NCBI GenBank assembly: GCA_002189035.1
Contig: NEEC01000009.1
Location: forward strand, 3,224,001 to 3,288,000
Direction of reading: 5' to 3'
From: Utricularia gibba
Lineage: Eukaryota > Streptophyta > Magnoliopsida > Lamiales > Lentibulariaceae
Length of the DNA stretch: 64,000 nucleotides
The notes beneath the pieces are model-generated. The model was given only the letters and a program-made list of their open reading frames with translations, was not told the origin of the DNA and made no database searches. Below are positions 28,919 through 39,629 of the stretch, one piece after another (positions within the stretch are counted from its first letter, which is position 1; each line of letters begins with the position of its first letter). The translations under genes and the position numbers were made by a program.

Positions 28919-31900
28919 TCACACAAAGGAATAGTCGGGTCGGGTTTGGAGTGCGGCCCGTGCCCGCAAATCTGCTAGCTCGTGTCCCGCGTCGCATATG
29001 TAGGCAGCCGCCTGCCTCCCCGACAGAGTGGCTCCTTCCATGCTGTCGATGTAGTCCTGAAAGCACACACAGAACAGTTTCAGGACAAAGGGAAGACCAG
29101 GGGGAAGGTGCATGAATCTGGACAAACGGAGAGAGACCTGCTTGGTGTATGATCCAGCCAGGAAGAAGTTCTTCACTGGTGTCTTTTGGTCTGGTCGAAA
29201 CGGGTCTTTTCCGGGTCCTTCACGATAAAGCGACTGTCCGATTTTGACAACAGAGGACCAGGTGACTTCGAGTCCTCGTGAAGATGGGAAAAGCTCCAAA
29301 GCCTGCATCATAACAACAGCAGCATTACACAGAAGTCAGATGAGGTGCATTGGATGGATTCACACCACTTGCCTGCTTTGAAACTCTTCTTATGATCTCA
29401 TCATTTGGTAGAGGCATGTACGGATCCCCAGGAGTAAGTACACACCTGAAGGACATGAGGTGTGAGTGCTTGTTTTCAGCAGCAAACACAGAGGATGTGA
29501 GATCTTACTGGAGCAAAGAGCCTTGCCCAGGGAGGTAGTAATCCTCAGGTGATGTGAGGGCAAGGTCTGCGAAGCAAGAAAAATCGGCGTCTGGCGTGTA
29601 AAGTAGATTATCAAGGCCTGTGGCCTCGGTCAACTGACTGATCATTCCAAAGTTTAGTTGATTTAGAAGGGAGGGATCGGAATGCCCAAAGAAAATGCTA
29701 TGCACTCACCGTGCTCGTTCTCTGTCCCTCAGCTCTGTAATCCAGCCGTTGTAGCGCAACTGTACTGTGACAACGGGTACACCCACAAGTTCGTAGATGT
29801 CCTTGAAGAACTGAGAGTCTTTCCAACTTTTTGGTAGTAATCTTTTAATGCCCGGACATCACAAGCTGTGCTAATCGAAAGATAACACAGAACCTTGAGA
29901 TAAAACAAGGGGACACACAAAAAATCTGTACACATGCACCGATGATAACCAGCATACCTGCTACATAAGCATCAGCTTCAACAATTTTCTTCTGGGTAGC
30001 CTGAACAAGAAGTTGAATTGAAATGATGAAAAAGGAGTAAGTGTACTGTGATGGCTCAGATTTCGGTAACTGTAAAATCCCATTGAAGGAAATTGGTAAA
30101 ATGCCGAGTTTCAGGTTTAATGGGTTTTGACAGCTGAAAATGTTCAGAAAAACAATAAATTTTGAATGTGGATGCGGATGCGGATACCTTAGATAATGCC
30201 AGACCAGTCACATACACGCCTCCATCAGAAGATTTATCGTGAAGAATCTCTCTGCATCCCCACCTTAAATGGAACCTGAACGACCAAGCAGATATATATA
30301 GCTTAACTATAAACGAAATTGTAGAGACACCATCTACATGTTTGAGAGTATGAGTCACCTGCCCCCTCTATCTGTGATATACTTTTTAATGGGGCCACTC
30401 AGAAACACATCTGGGGAGCCCTTGAGCATGCGAAGCAAGGAAGCCTCTGTCTTAGTAGCAAACAGAGAAAATATGGTGAGCATACAGCGGGCACTAATGT
30501 TGTCACAGTCGATGAATCCCAATGCATATGCGACAGGATCCCACATCCTTTGGATGCTCTTCCTCGTGCCCCCCTTGGATATGAACCAGTCAGAAAAGCT
30601 TATCTGTAGTTGAAATAAGTAGAAAAAATTAAAAAGCGGAATATTATGTGCCTCCCCTGCAATGTCTCTTGCACAAAACCATGAAAGGGAATACGTACAT
30701 AATCAAGATTTCTTATATCCTGCATTGCTCCATCTGGATCAACTAGAGCCCTCACAACTGGGCTAAGGGCGAGAGCCACTGCATTTCTTGCTTTATCAAC
30801 AGTCTACAAATCATGTCTATTTAGAAATCTCATTGAATAAAATAAACGATTTCCAGTTGGTGATATAGTATCAGTACCAACACTTTCTACGGAACTACTG
30901 AATTGTGGAAGACACACATGAACAAGCTAGGCCTTGGTCAGTTAGAACATTAATAGCTTCAGAGAAATCAATACTGTGATTATGCAGTTACGTTGCATAG
31001 ATGCTGGAAGAAGATATACAAGAAGTGGATTTGGCAGCTAATGAAAACTTGAATTTTTCATATTCATACCATACATTGTTTTTCCTTTTATCAGCAAGAC
31101 AACGTAAGGTATAAAAATCAATCCTACAAATGCTCCTCAAGTAGATGAAACAAAGAGATAATTAGGGATAAATCCTTGCTTCGCAGATGAAAAGCTTCAA
31201 TTTTTGCAGGATGGCATAAAGAAATGAAACCAAATTATCATCCATCAAGTCATTCAATCAACCTTAATCTCATAAACAATTTCAATAGATCTAGAACATC
31301 GAGTACCTCAAGTTGATTTGTTGTTAAAAATGCACGAATCCCATGTAGTGGTGCTCCAAATTGGAAACGGAAGTCAAGTTCTGCAAGGAGAGATTGCATG
31401 TTTAACCACACAAGTTCACAAAATTCTACTCTTGTCACTTCTTAGCTGAGTATAGCCATACCACCAATATCACCGCCTTTGTTGACGAATGTGTGTGTGT
31501 GTTCTTTCACCAAGAGATTTTTATCAGCACCAACCTAAGTGCAAGGGAACATGATATAAGGGCGTTACCAAAAAGGAAAGCATCAAAGTGCATTCATCAG
31601 AGAGTCCTGAACAAGCATACTCCATGCTGAAGTAAAAATCAATAAAAGGATTGTACCTTTTTCATCAAACGGAAAAGATTATTGTAGCAACCAAAGAAAA
31701 CATGCAGGCCCATCTCAATGTGATTCCCTTTTCTGTCTACAAAAGAACCCACTTTTCCGCCAATGAACGACCTCGATTCATATATATCCACCTGAAAAAA
31801 AAAAACTGACTTAGAGAAAGAAGCAAAAAAAAAAAAAAAAAAAAAAAATCACAAGAAAGAAAGAAAGACTCGGGTTGCATGTCCAATAGGTTCTACCAAC

Positions 31901-32412
31901 CAATTCAAAACACACAGTACTAAATTATCAAAGCACTTGCGTTGTTATTGATTTTATGTATTTTTTTCTAGTCAAATGTGGATTTGTAGATAGTTGTAAC
32001 TTTGAATCACCTCATGGCCTTGGTCCAACAGCTCAACAGCAGTAGACATACCAGCAAGACCAGCTCCAATTATCGCCACTTTCAGCTTTGGGCCCAGATA
32101 ACGCTCTGGTTCTGGAGGAAATAAGCCTTTGGGAGCTGAATTAAGAGCACCCATCTTTGATTAGGACCAGAAAGCTCATTTCCCAGGAAAACAAAACACA
32201 TCACATTTCCAACAAACGCCGAGTCAAAAAAATGAAAACACAACAGAAGCAATGATTCAGAGGTAAATTTCAATTTTCGTACCATTAACTCTCATGTCGG
32301 ATACACTTGAATCCAAATCACAGCGAATTGAAACCCTTCTAAACCGACTAGGAGAAGACCCACGAGTTCGGAAACCAGAAGCCGGGAAGCATACAGAAGC
32401 AGAAGCGGCCAT
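28919..32412 (-). CDS. ZDS: Zeta-carotene desaturase, plastidial, with one frameshift and one GC-AG intron
   Basis: Fourteen exons (first 32283-32412, last 28919-29056) give about 559 residues after one base is restored, matching the usual length. A transit peptide ([17 protein letters not shown]) precedes [13 protein letters not shown] and the FAD Rossmann motif [18 protein letters not shown]. Strong family blocks follow: [77 protein letters not shown] and [17 protein letters not shown]. The enzyme introduces the last two double bonds of lycopene synthesis using plastoquinone as acceptor. At the T4 run 29843-29846 one base is missing: ACDVRALK must continue as [17 protein letters not shown]. 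The exon 29373-29445 ends CAG followed by GCAAGT, a classical GC donor. Confidence 0.96.
31825..31848. repeat. A24 homopolymer in a ZDS intron
   Basis: Twenty-four consecutive adenines on the plus strand are followed by short AAG-rich repeats to about 31870. They lie in the intron between ZDS exons 2 and 3 (minus strand), where they form a T tract on the sense strand. Confidence 0.9.
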
Positions 32413-32819
32413 CGTTTCTGCTCCAGCGGTTCCAAAGGGAGGCAGCAGAACGCAAGCCCAGTAGATAGGAAAATGAACTCTTTATCCCTCCCAAAAGAAA
32501 CACACCAAACAAATAAGCGCTGGCACAATGTCCACTCCATGCCTGGGCTGTTAAGGAATACACGTACACATCCACATGATCCCGTTTTTATCAGAAAATA
32601 AAAATAAAAATAATAATAATATTATTATTATTATTTTGAAGCAGTAACTGCAGTCATCTTCTTCGTCCCCAGTACTCATACTATTTTTTTGGACGGGATT
32701 GCGTGTTAAATCCAGAAAAAGCATGCAAACAATTAATATATATGCACGTAAACATCCACAATCAGCTCATATTCGGTATTTCTATTTTCCTGGTATCAAA
32801 AGCAAAGCACGTCTAGTTC
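32413..32819. other. ZDS promoter and FLAP1 3' flank
   Basis: No gene is seen. It contains the (AAT)n/(ATT)n tract at 32595-32637 and TATA-rich sequence around 32725-32745. Confidence 0.5.
32595..32637. repeat. Self-complementary (AAT)n(ATT)n microsatellite
   Basis: AAAATA units pass into AATAATAATAAT and then directly into ATTATTATTATTATTTT, so the two halves are reverse complements and could fold as a perfect AT hairpin. It lies about 190 bases upstream of the ZDS start codon. Confidence 0.85.
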
Positions 32820-34913
32820 TCATAGAGGCCTCAGCAGGGAGTAATCCTCAAGAAGTTCCTCTTCTGAAAGGGAGTCATCTTCATTCTGCGGTGTCCACAG
32901 CACCTCCACTGCCTGAGAACATTCCAGGGCATTATCAGAAACATATCACCATTCACTATAACTAGTTCTTTGCATGAACAATTGATGCAGAACACAGATG
33001 AAAATCAGCCAACCACGAGTTTCGAAGTGTTGAATTTGGCACTTTCGCTCCTCTATATGTGTGTGTTAATGTGTCACAATAGGCTTCTCACCAGAGTTCT
33101 GCTGGATGGGATGGATGCTAGCTTTTGCAGTGCTTCTTTCAGATCATTACTGTTGTTGATAGTGGGCAACGTGTGGTTCCCTTCGGCAGCTACCAAAATG
33201 GTGATCTGAGATTTTCAAAAAAATGTTGCAGTGGTAAGACAAACACATAAGAGAGAATTGCAGTTGAAAACCAGACTTGACACCAAATCGAATGGCGGAA
33301 ATTAGTATTCAACCCGAATCATTGTAAACTCCATGAAGATTTACCACTATGTACTCATTGGAAAATCCGGTGCTTTTAAGAATTGCTGAGCCTTGTCTCT
33401 TTATATTGTTGACGTTGACTAATGTCTCCTCATCAAACTTCCCACGTTCTTCAATGGAAAGTTGGTTAAATCTTTTCTCCCCTGCTTCAGGGCTGCTCTT
33501 CTTATCAACCTGCATTTAAGAAATCAAATTAAAGCAAAACGAACCATGGTCGCATCTCCACCCAAACCAGGAGCCTTTAATCTTACTGATGAGTATGCTG
33601 AGATGCAATAATCAGGATGCCGGAGCAATGCTAGAACCGTCTCTGCATGAATTTCACCATCAGTGAAGGAACATAAGATCACTGAAGGGCAACCAGTTTC
33701 AATAATGCCAACACAATGCTAGTTTACAAGGACTGTTTACATGGAAGAAGAAACTATAAACTTAAACACCCTTACACGTAATAACGAGAGCTAACAAATT
33801 TTCCATCTGAGATTTCTCGAATTAAACATGTTACCAGACAATACATAGTGAAGACCCTCTGGTGTGGATGTATCCGCAGTTTTTGCTATCCGGTTTAGAT
33901 CCCTCTGAAGTGACCTTGCTAATCCCAATAGTCCAACCTTAACCAAGAAAAAAGATTGAGTCATGAACAGAGCGAGCGAATATAGAGAGCATTGCATCAT
34001 CTTGTGATGCTACATGATTCAAATATTCCTGTTGAAACTTTTACAGATTTACTATGCATAGCAACACTTCTAAAAGCCCCACAAAGAACTTGCGATGTAT
34101 TTCAGCGTTTAGGTGACAAATCAAGGGGCAGATCATGCATTTTACAATCTAGATTCTTTTCTTCATTTTCATGTAATGAAACACAGAAATAGCATTCGGA
34201 CGGTAATTCTTTTCACCAATGCTTGGCACTAGCAAATGTGAACACACAGGAGCTCTTGTACCATTTATTACCTGCATCTTGATAACGCTCGTTTTCTCCG
34301 TTGCTGTGAGCACGCTGCCGTCGGACCCACCGGAAAGAAACCCAGAGACCAGTAAAAATGCAGCGAGCGCAATCACAATCAAGTAGAAACCGGAGCCGAT
34401 ACCGAATGCGGGGGCCACATAGATTCCACCAAAGGGAGAAGGACCATAATAGGGCATAGAGTACGAGAATCCAGATCCTGACTCCATCCTCGGCGCGCTG
34501 TAGCTTTTCGATATTGATGGAGATGATCGTGAAGAAAAAGAACGGCCGCCCATGCGTCCACCGGAGGCTGCCAATGCAGAGTTAGGATCATGGAACAGCA
34601 ATAACGCTACAATCACGGCTGCTACAGCAGGTTTCTGAAATTTCTCGAGAACATTCTGAACTCCATTCACCAGAAATTGAAGGTCGCGTTTGAGATCTCC
34701 AGATGTCAAGTAATGCTTCCGGCCAACCTCTTGATTGAGTGATTCTTTAGATTCGGGGCAGTTGTGGCAGCATTTGACCCTGATTTTACCGAAACTTCTC
34801 GGAACTTGAAAAGAAACACAAGAATGTAGCGACGGAGAACGCGGAAGGTGAAACAAATGGGTTTTCCATCTGAAAGCCGGCTCCTGCAAGCAGAGGCTCG
34901 GAACGCTGGTCAT
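32820..34913 (-). CDS. FLAP1: FLAP1-like DUF1517 chloroplast membrane protein
   Basis: Six exons, 34272-34913, 33835-33937, 33587-33642, 33345-33509, 33092-33205 and 32820-32912, give 390 residues. A transit peptide is followed by two membrane segments (PAVAAVIVALLLF near 105-118 and YLIVIALAAFLLVSGFL near 185-203) separated by a Gly/Ser/Tyr-rich stretch with repeated SFSSRSS and YYGPSPFGG. The C-terminal DUF1517 region carries SVLTATEKTSVIKMQVGLLG, RDLNRIAKTADTSTPEGL, LALLRHPDYCIS, KRFNQLSIEERGKFDEETLV and EVLWTPQNEDDSLSEEELL. It matches the Arabidopsis At1g54520/FLAP1 family, linked to acclimation of photosynthesis to fluctuating light. An upstream in-frame ATG at 34934 is an alternative start. 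Assignment of the symbol rests on family recognition. Confidence 0.85.
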
Positions 34914-35623
34914 GGCTGAAGGCAGAGGGATCAATCAAACAAGAAGAAATCCCAGAGACGAACGATGAAAATATGCTGGCAACCTAATCCAATGACGGCC
35001 AGAATTTTGAAAACAATTTTATGGATGGCGCACACCCCAAGGGGCCCCAAGTCCCTTTCCGCGGACAAAACTAACACCCGTAGACAAATGGAAGCCATAG
35101 ATATCCAGAATGGAATAAAACATTTCATTCTTGAAGTCAAGCTCCTCCTTTTTTGCGCCGATCACCGCAAAATCGACGGTAAACCATGTCCAACAGCATC
35201 AAGATGAGAACTTTGAAATGCCACTCAAAATTTGATGAGGTGGGAACAACATAGCAATCAAAGATTACTTTTCACCACATTTGAAATTCAAAGAGAACAC
35301 GTCCGATTGTGGCAGTAAAACCATGGAGAAAGAAATCATTCATCAATGTGTATTCATCAAAGAAATCATTCACTGCAGCTGCTGCTCCTGAAGTTTTGTT
35401 TAGATATCTGCCTGCCAGTTTGTTCCTTAGCATCCACAAAATGGGCATGAACTGACTAATTTCCTCCTCCCCCCCTTTTTTTTTATGTTGCGTACTCCCA
35501 AAAATTACATGATCCTCCTTTAAAATGGCTTCGGACCAACCAGGTGTTCGGCGTTCATCAGCATATGCTTATGTTATAAATAGAAAACATACATGAAACA
35601 TAAACCGAACCTGCAATCCCACA
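34914..35623. promoter_or_regulatory. Divergent promoter, FLAP1 (-) and LEA (+)
   Basis: No gene is seen in this 710 bp. A TATAAATAG box at 35575-35583 lies 41 bases before the LEA ATG. A palindromic GCATATGC (35561-35568) just upstream recalls, but does not match, a seed RY element. Confidence 0.5.
35575..35583 (+). promoter_or_regulatory. TATA box of the LEA gene
   Basis: TATAAATAG matches the plant TATA consensus and is 41 bases upstream of the start codon, implying a very short leader. Confidence 0.65.
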
Positions 35624-36204
35624 ATGAGCCAAGAGCAGCTTGTCAGTGCAGAGACTGCATCCATGGAGCAGGAGGTGAATCAGCTCCCTCCAAGGGAGAT
35701 CACCATTGGCGAAGCGTTGGAGGCGACGGCCCTGACGTCCTGTCACAGGGCGGTCGACTACAGCGACGCTGCTGCCATTCAGGCGGCAGAGGTCAGGGCT
35801 ACCGGCAGGACCAACATTGTCCCCGGAGGCGTCGCGGCGGCTGCCCAATCGGCGGCCATCCGCAACGCTAGGCTTTCCAGGGACGAGGACAAGACCAAGC
35901 TTGGAGAGATTCTCACGGTGACTGATCCATTGTCGAAAAGCATGCAAGAATCATCCTGTCGATAAATATATGTGCGTTCTTGATGATTTTGCTGCAGGAT
36001 GCGACTTCCAAACTACCGTCGGATAGGCCGGTGACACGAAGAGATGCCGAAGGGGTTATCGGGGCTGAGGTGAGAAATGATCCTAACCTCTGCACACAGC
36101 CCGGCGGCGTTGCTGCCTCCATCACCGCTGCAGCCAGACTTAACCAGAGCCATTCCTTTCCCACAAGTCACAACCACAATCACAACCACAAGCAGCAGAT
36201 TTGA
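35624..36204 (+). CDS. Seed maturation protein (SMP domain), LEA group 5
   Basis: Two exons, 35624-35917 and 35998-36204, encode 166 residues. After the usual MSQEQ start, a seed maturation protein domain reads ITIGEALEATA, SDAAAIQAAEVRATGRTN, PGGVAAAAQSAA and ARLSRDEDKTKLGEIL. A second partial repeat reads RPVTRRDAEGVIGAEVRNDP and PGGVAASITAAARLN. Ala/Gly-rich hydrophilic sequence and the SMP signature place it among late-embryogenesis proteins that accumulate in maturing seeds and dehydrated tissue and are intrinsically disordered. Longer relatives carry an additional N-terminal repeat that this one lacks. The tail is His/Asn-rich (HNHNHNHKQQI) and could bind metal ions; that is inference. 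Confidence 0.9.
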
Positions 36205-36599
36205 ACTCCGGATTCCACTAAATGGATGCATTAAAGGCTGCTGCTAGAACCCAGAACCAAACACGATTAGGGAGGGTAGGCATCAGCAAGAGCTTATACC
36301 TTCAGATTCATCATTCTTCTGTAAAAAAAAAAAATTACAGCCAGTTCCTCCATTACAGCTTACTGATTAACTGATGATGATGGAGGATTAATTTTGTTGT
36401 TTTTCCTCCGAGCCTCAATGGATTAAAAAACTGGAAATTCATGAAGCGCTTGCGCGTTTTAATAGAGTCGCTGTTCCAGGACAGATATCTTAGTTTGGAA
36501 AGGCATGAATACGGTGTCGTTTTGAGTTGAGAGGGGGCATTCAGCATCTCCGATTACTAGAGAGAGGGGGTACGTGGGACGTGAGATTTCCCTCGAAAA
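36205..36599. other. Intergenic between LEA and NDUFA6
   Basis: This is 3' flank plus promoter. An A12 run lies at about 36321-36333. No gene is seen. Confidence 0.5.
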
Positions 36600-37737
36600 A
36601 TGGCTTCATCTTTGAAGTACGTTCGCGTGCCGCCGAGCTCGGCGAATCTGGAGGAGGCGCGGCGGCGGACTTTCGAGTTTTTCAAATTGGCTTGCAGATC
36701 CATTCCTACGATCATGGAGATTTACTCCCTCGACGACGTTGTGACCCGTTCGCAGCTTCGGTCCACAATTGCTTCAGAGATCCGGAAGAATGCTCAAGTC
36801 ACTAATCATAAGGTCACGCTAATTGCTTCGGTTTGAGATTAACGCTTTTTTTTTTTCATGAACTGGTGTGGATGCTGGTCAATTTGATCTCCACCTGTTT
36901 CTCAACAACAGCTGGAGTCTAATTCCTTTTGATGGGAAAAAAAAAATTAGCTAGTTTCTGCAGTTGAAATTGTTGGAGGTACGATTGAAAGCCTTAAACT
37001 GGGTTTGGGGGTATCGTTTATACACATTGTGTGTTGAAGTTGGCAAGTTTAGGTGTTTTTTTATTCCCTTTTTTGTGACTAAGGAATCAAAACTGCATAG
37101 GAAATCTCAGGCTACAGGAATTTTTGTATATTTGGTAGTTGGATGGGAGCGCCTCTCACATTTTTTATGACTTTATGCGTGTGTATTGGTATGATGATTT
37201 ACTTATCCGTCCAAAGCTCTTCACTTTTATTCAATGAGCATTGTTGTCGAAACCTCATACTTTGTCTTACGACATGAATGAATACCCAAAGGGGATATTA
37301 AGATATTGATAGAATATTGCATACCAGCCTAATGGAAATCCCATAAGCAACATACTGGTACAGCTTTCAGAGAGTGAATCGATAAAAGCTGGAGTCTTTT
37401 ATCTGAAACTTAATATTTATGCTAACCGGGCTTCATTGTCTGCTCGGGGATCAGCGATACTGCATGATGAATCAACTTGTTAGTTGCGTTTGTTCTGGAA
37501 AATTAAATCTTGCAGCAGCCATCAAAGACATGCTCAGTCTTTCGACTTGTGCAGGTTATTGATATGCTTCTGTTGAAGGGGACGGAAGAATTGAGTAACA
37601 TTGTAGAGCACGCGAAACAGAGGCACCACATCATCGGTCAGTATGTTCTAGGTGGCCATGGCTTGACTGACCTTGAGTCCAAGGACGAAGCTGCCTCAGA
37701 TTTCCTCAAGAATTTCTACAAAAGCAACTACTTCTGA
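36600..37737 (+). CDS. Mitochondrial complex I subunit B14 / NDUFA6 (LYR protein)
   Basis: Two exons, 36600-36812 and 37555-37737, give 131 residues, the normal length for the plant subunit. The N-terminus holds the LYR-family region (EEARRRTFEFFKLACRSIP), though the exact L-Y-R triplet is not intact, as is common for plant B14. Conserved blocks are IMEIYSLDDVVTRSQLRSTI and, in exon 2, IDMLLLKGTEEL, HAKQRHHIIGQYV and FLKNFYKSNYF. This accessory subunit sits at the matrix arm of NADH:ubiquinone oxidoreductase, where LYR proteins recruit acyl carrier protein. The single 742-base intron is the longest relative to coding length in this window. Confidence 0.93.
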
Positions 37738-38488
37738 TCTTACTTCCTGCTGTCTACAATTGCTGCAGAGGTAACAACAAACCCCCATGGTGTAATAAAG
37801 GGAAGACAACTATCGCCATTTCCATTTGGAATAGCCGATAGAGGCACCGTTTTTTTTTCTGTTGGCAATGGATGTTCACTACGCTTGAAGCACCATTCAT
37901 TTTTATGACATCTGCGTTTTTTGTTGGAACTTCTCTAATGCATTTGATCTATGGTTGTCTAGGGGTGCCTTTTTGTCTATATATAATTTATTTCGTTGTA
38001 TGCAACAAAGATTCTCCTCTTGGGTACAACTTTTTACCGTGCTGTCGCCCCTTTTGCACATAAGAACAACGAGTTAGACAAATAAGAAACTCAGAGTCTT
38101 GGATATGGATCAACTGCGGTGTGGCATATCACTGTGTGAGAAGCAGATATTCAAGCTTTGAAACTCCCCTCTGAACATTCTGCAACTTTATGGAGCTATA
38201 TCTGGTTCAGCATAAGGTGGTTTTGAATGTTCCGATATTCGTGGTTGGATTCTTTGTTCTTTTTGAAATCATGGAGCGGTGCACAAACTGTTGTTGATTG
38301 ATACATAGTGGCACATCACACAGCAAAGATCATACAACATGAAAGCGCATGAAGAAAAGGAGCTTAGGTTGTTGCAGTAACCCGAGCTCTTCATTCATGT
38401 GGCCTTCTTTCTCAGCACAGACAAGGAGAGTTTGCCCAGATCGCCTTTCAAAGTAGATGAGCATTGCGTAGTGCATTTGATGCCACTA
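37738..38488. other. Convergent intergenic region
   Basis: Between the stop codons of NDUFA6 (+) and the SINA ligase (-). It is AT-rich and no gene is recognised. The short frame at 37872-38063 lacks any family motif. Confidence 0.5.
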
Positions 38489-39629
38489 CTACTCTTTCCA
38501 AATCCGGCCGGTGACTCGGAGTTTCAGCTCTTTCCGGTCTCCGCCGGACAGAAAAAGGGCCATGTTCCGTTGGATTACAAGACCGTCAAAACTATCTCGA
38601 ACCTTCCTGTGGCTGTCTCTAATGCTTCTAGGCACTCCATGCCACACTATCTTCCTCCCATTACCTCCAACCTCGAGGCTGTAGCTATAATTCTTAGCCT
38701 CATTGTCGTCTCCCATGAAACGGAGAAATGCTATGTAGACAGGGGCCATCCCCAGCTGAAACGCTTCAAAATGCAGACAAAAGTATTGACCAAAGCAGCT
38801 GAAGACCTAGCAATGGGAGAAAAAAAAAGATGTCCTCATCATATAGACCAACTGTGGATTCATGAATCAGGGTGCCTCATTACCGTAAGCATCCATGTTG
38901 CGTTTTCCACTTCGTGCGGATTGGATTTGACGTAACGGTGATTGAAAGTGCTCCCGCTGTGCATGTCAACTTTGTGATCCTCTTTCAAGTGGCTCACAAG
39001 AGATGGGATATCACCCACCACAGGGCACTCAGATCCCGCATAAGGGCAATCATAAGGTCTGTAAGCACATACTGTTTCATGTTTGAGTTTGTTGTAGTAA
39101 GGATAGATGCCGGTACACCCAAAATTCTGGTACTTGCAGGGCAGATCAAGAGATGCGGCAACCTTCTCCAATGCCAGGCATCTGATGTTACCAAGTTCAT
39201 GTCGACAAGTTGGGCAGCGATTATGCACGCGAGGTTTACAACCGGAGCACAATGTGTGACCATTGGAACACTGCATGCACAGAGAAATGGGCATAAAGCC
39301 CCACAGAAGAGAGCTTAAGATTTCAGAATAATTTTTGGAATGCTAGTTCTCCACACATTCACAGAAGGGAATGACATTGCTCAATTCATGAGAGAAATGA
39401 GTTGTACCTGATGAATGGGGGGATACATGGCATTCAGGCAAACGGGGCAATCAAGCAGCTCACGCACATTACTTGAGACCGCGGCTGCATTGGGCTTCAA
39501 GACGCTTTCAGCAGAATCACTAACATTCTCCCCCTTGTCGAGCAAGTCCTCACTTTGAGGAGGATCAATGATCTCTTTGTTAATTCTTATGTCATCGAAA
39601 AAGCAATTCCCACCCGACATTTGAAGCAT
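38489..39629 (-). CDS. SINA-type RING E3 ubiquitin ligase (SINAT family)
   Basis: Three exons, 39408-39629, 38884-39270 and 38489-38806, encode 308 residues. The RING finger is split by the first intron: CPVCLNAMYPPIHQ, then CSNGHTLCSGCKPRVHNRCPTCR. The SIAH-type zinc finger follows (LPCKYQNFGCTGIYPYYNK, PYDCPYAGSECPV, LKEDHKVDMH), and then the TRAF-like dimerisation and substrate domain (FGQYFCLHFEAFQLGMAPVY, KNYSYSLEVGG, PRSIRDSHRKVRDS, LFLSGGDRKELKLRV). Such ligases act as dimers in the cytosol and nucleus and ubiquitinate factors in autophagy, hormone and stress signalling. The first in-frame ATG after a TGCAG acceptor-like site is used (39629); 39620 is an alternative. The AG-like sequence before it suggests a 5' UTR intron. 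Confidence 0.94.
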
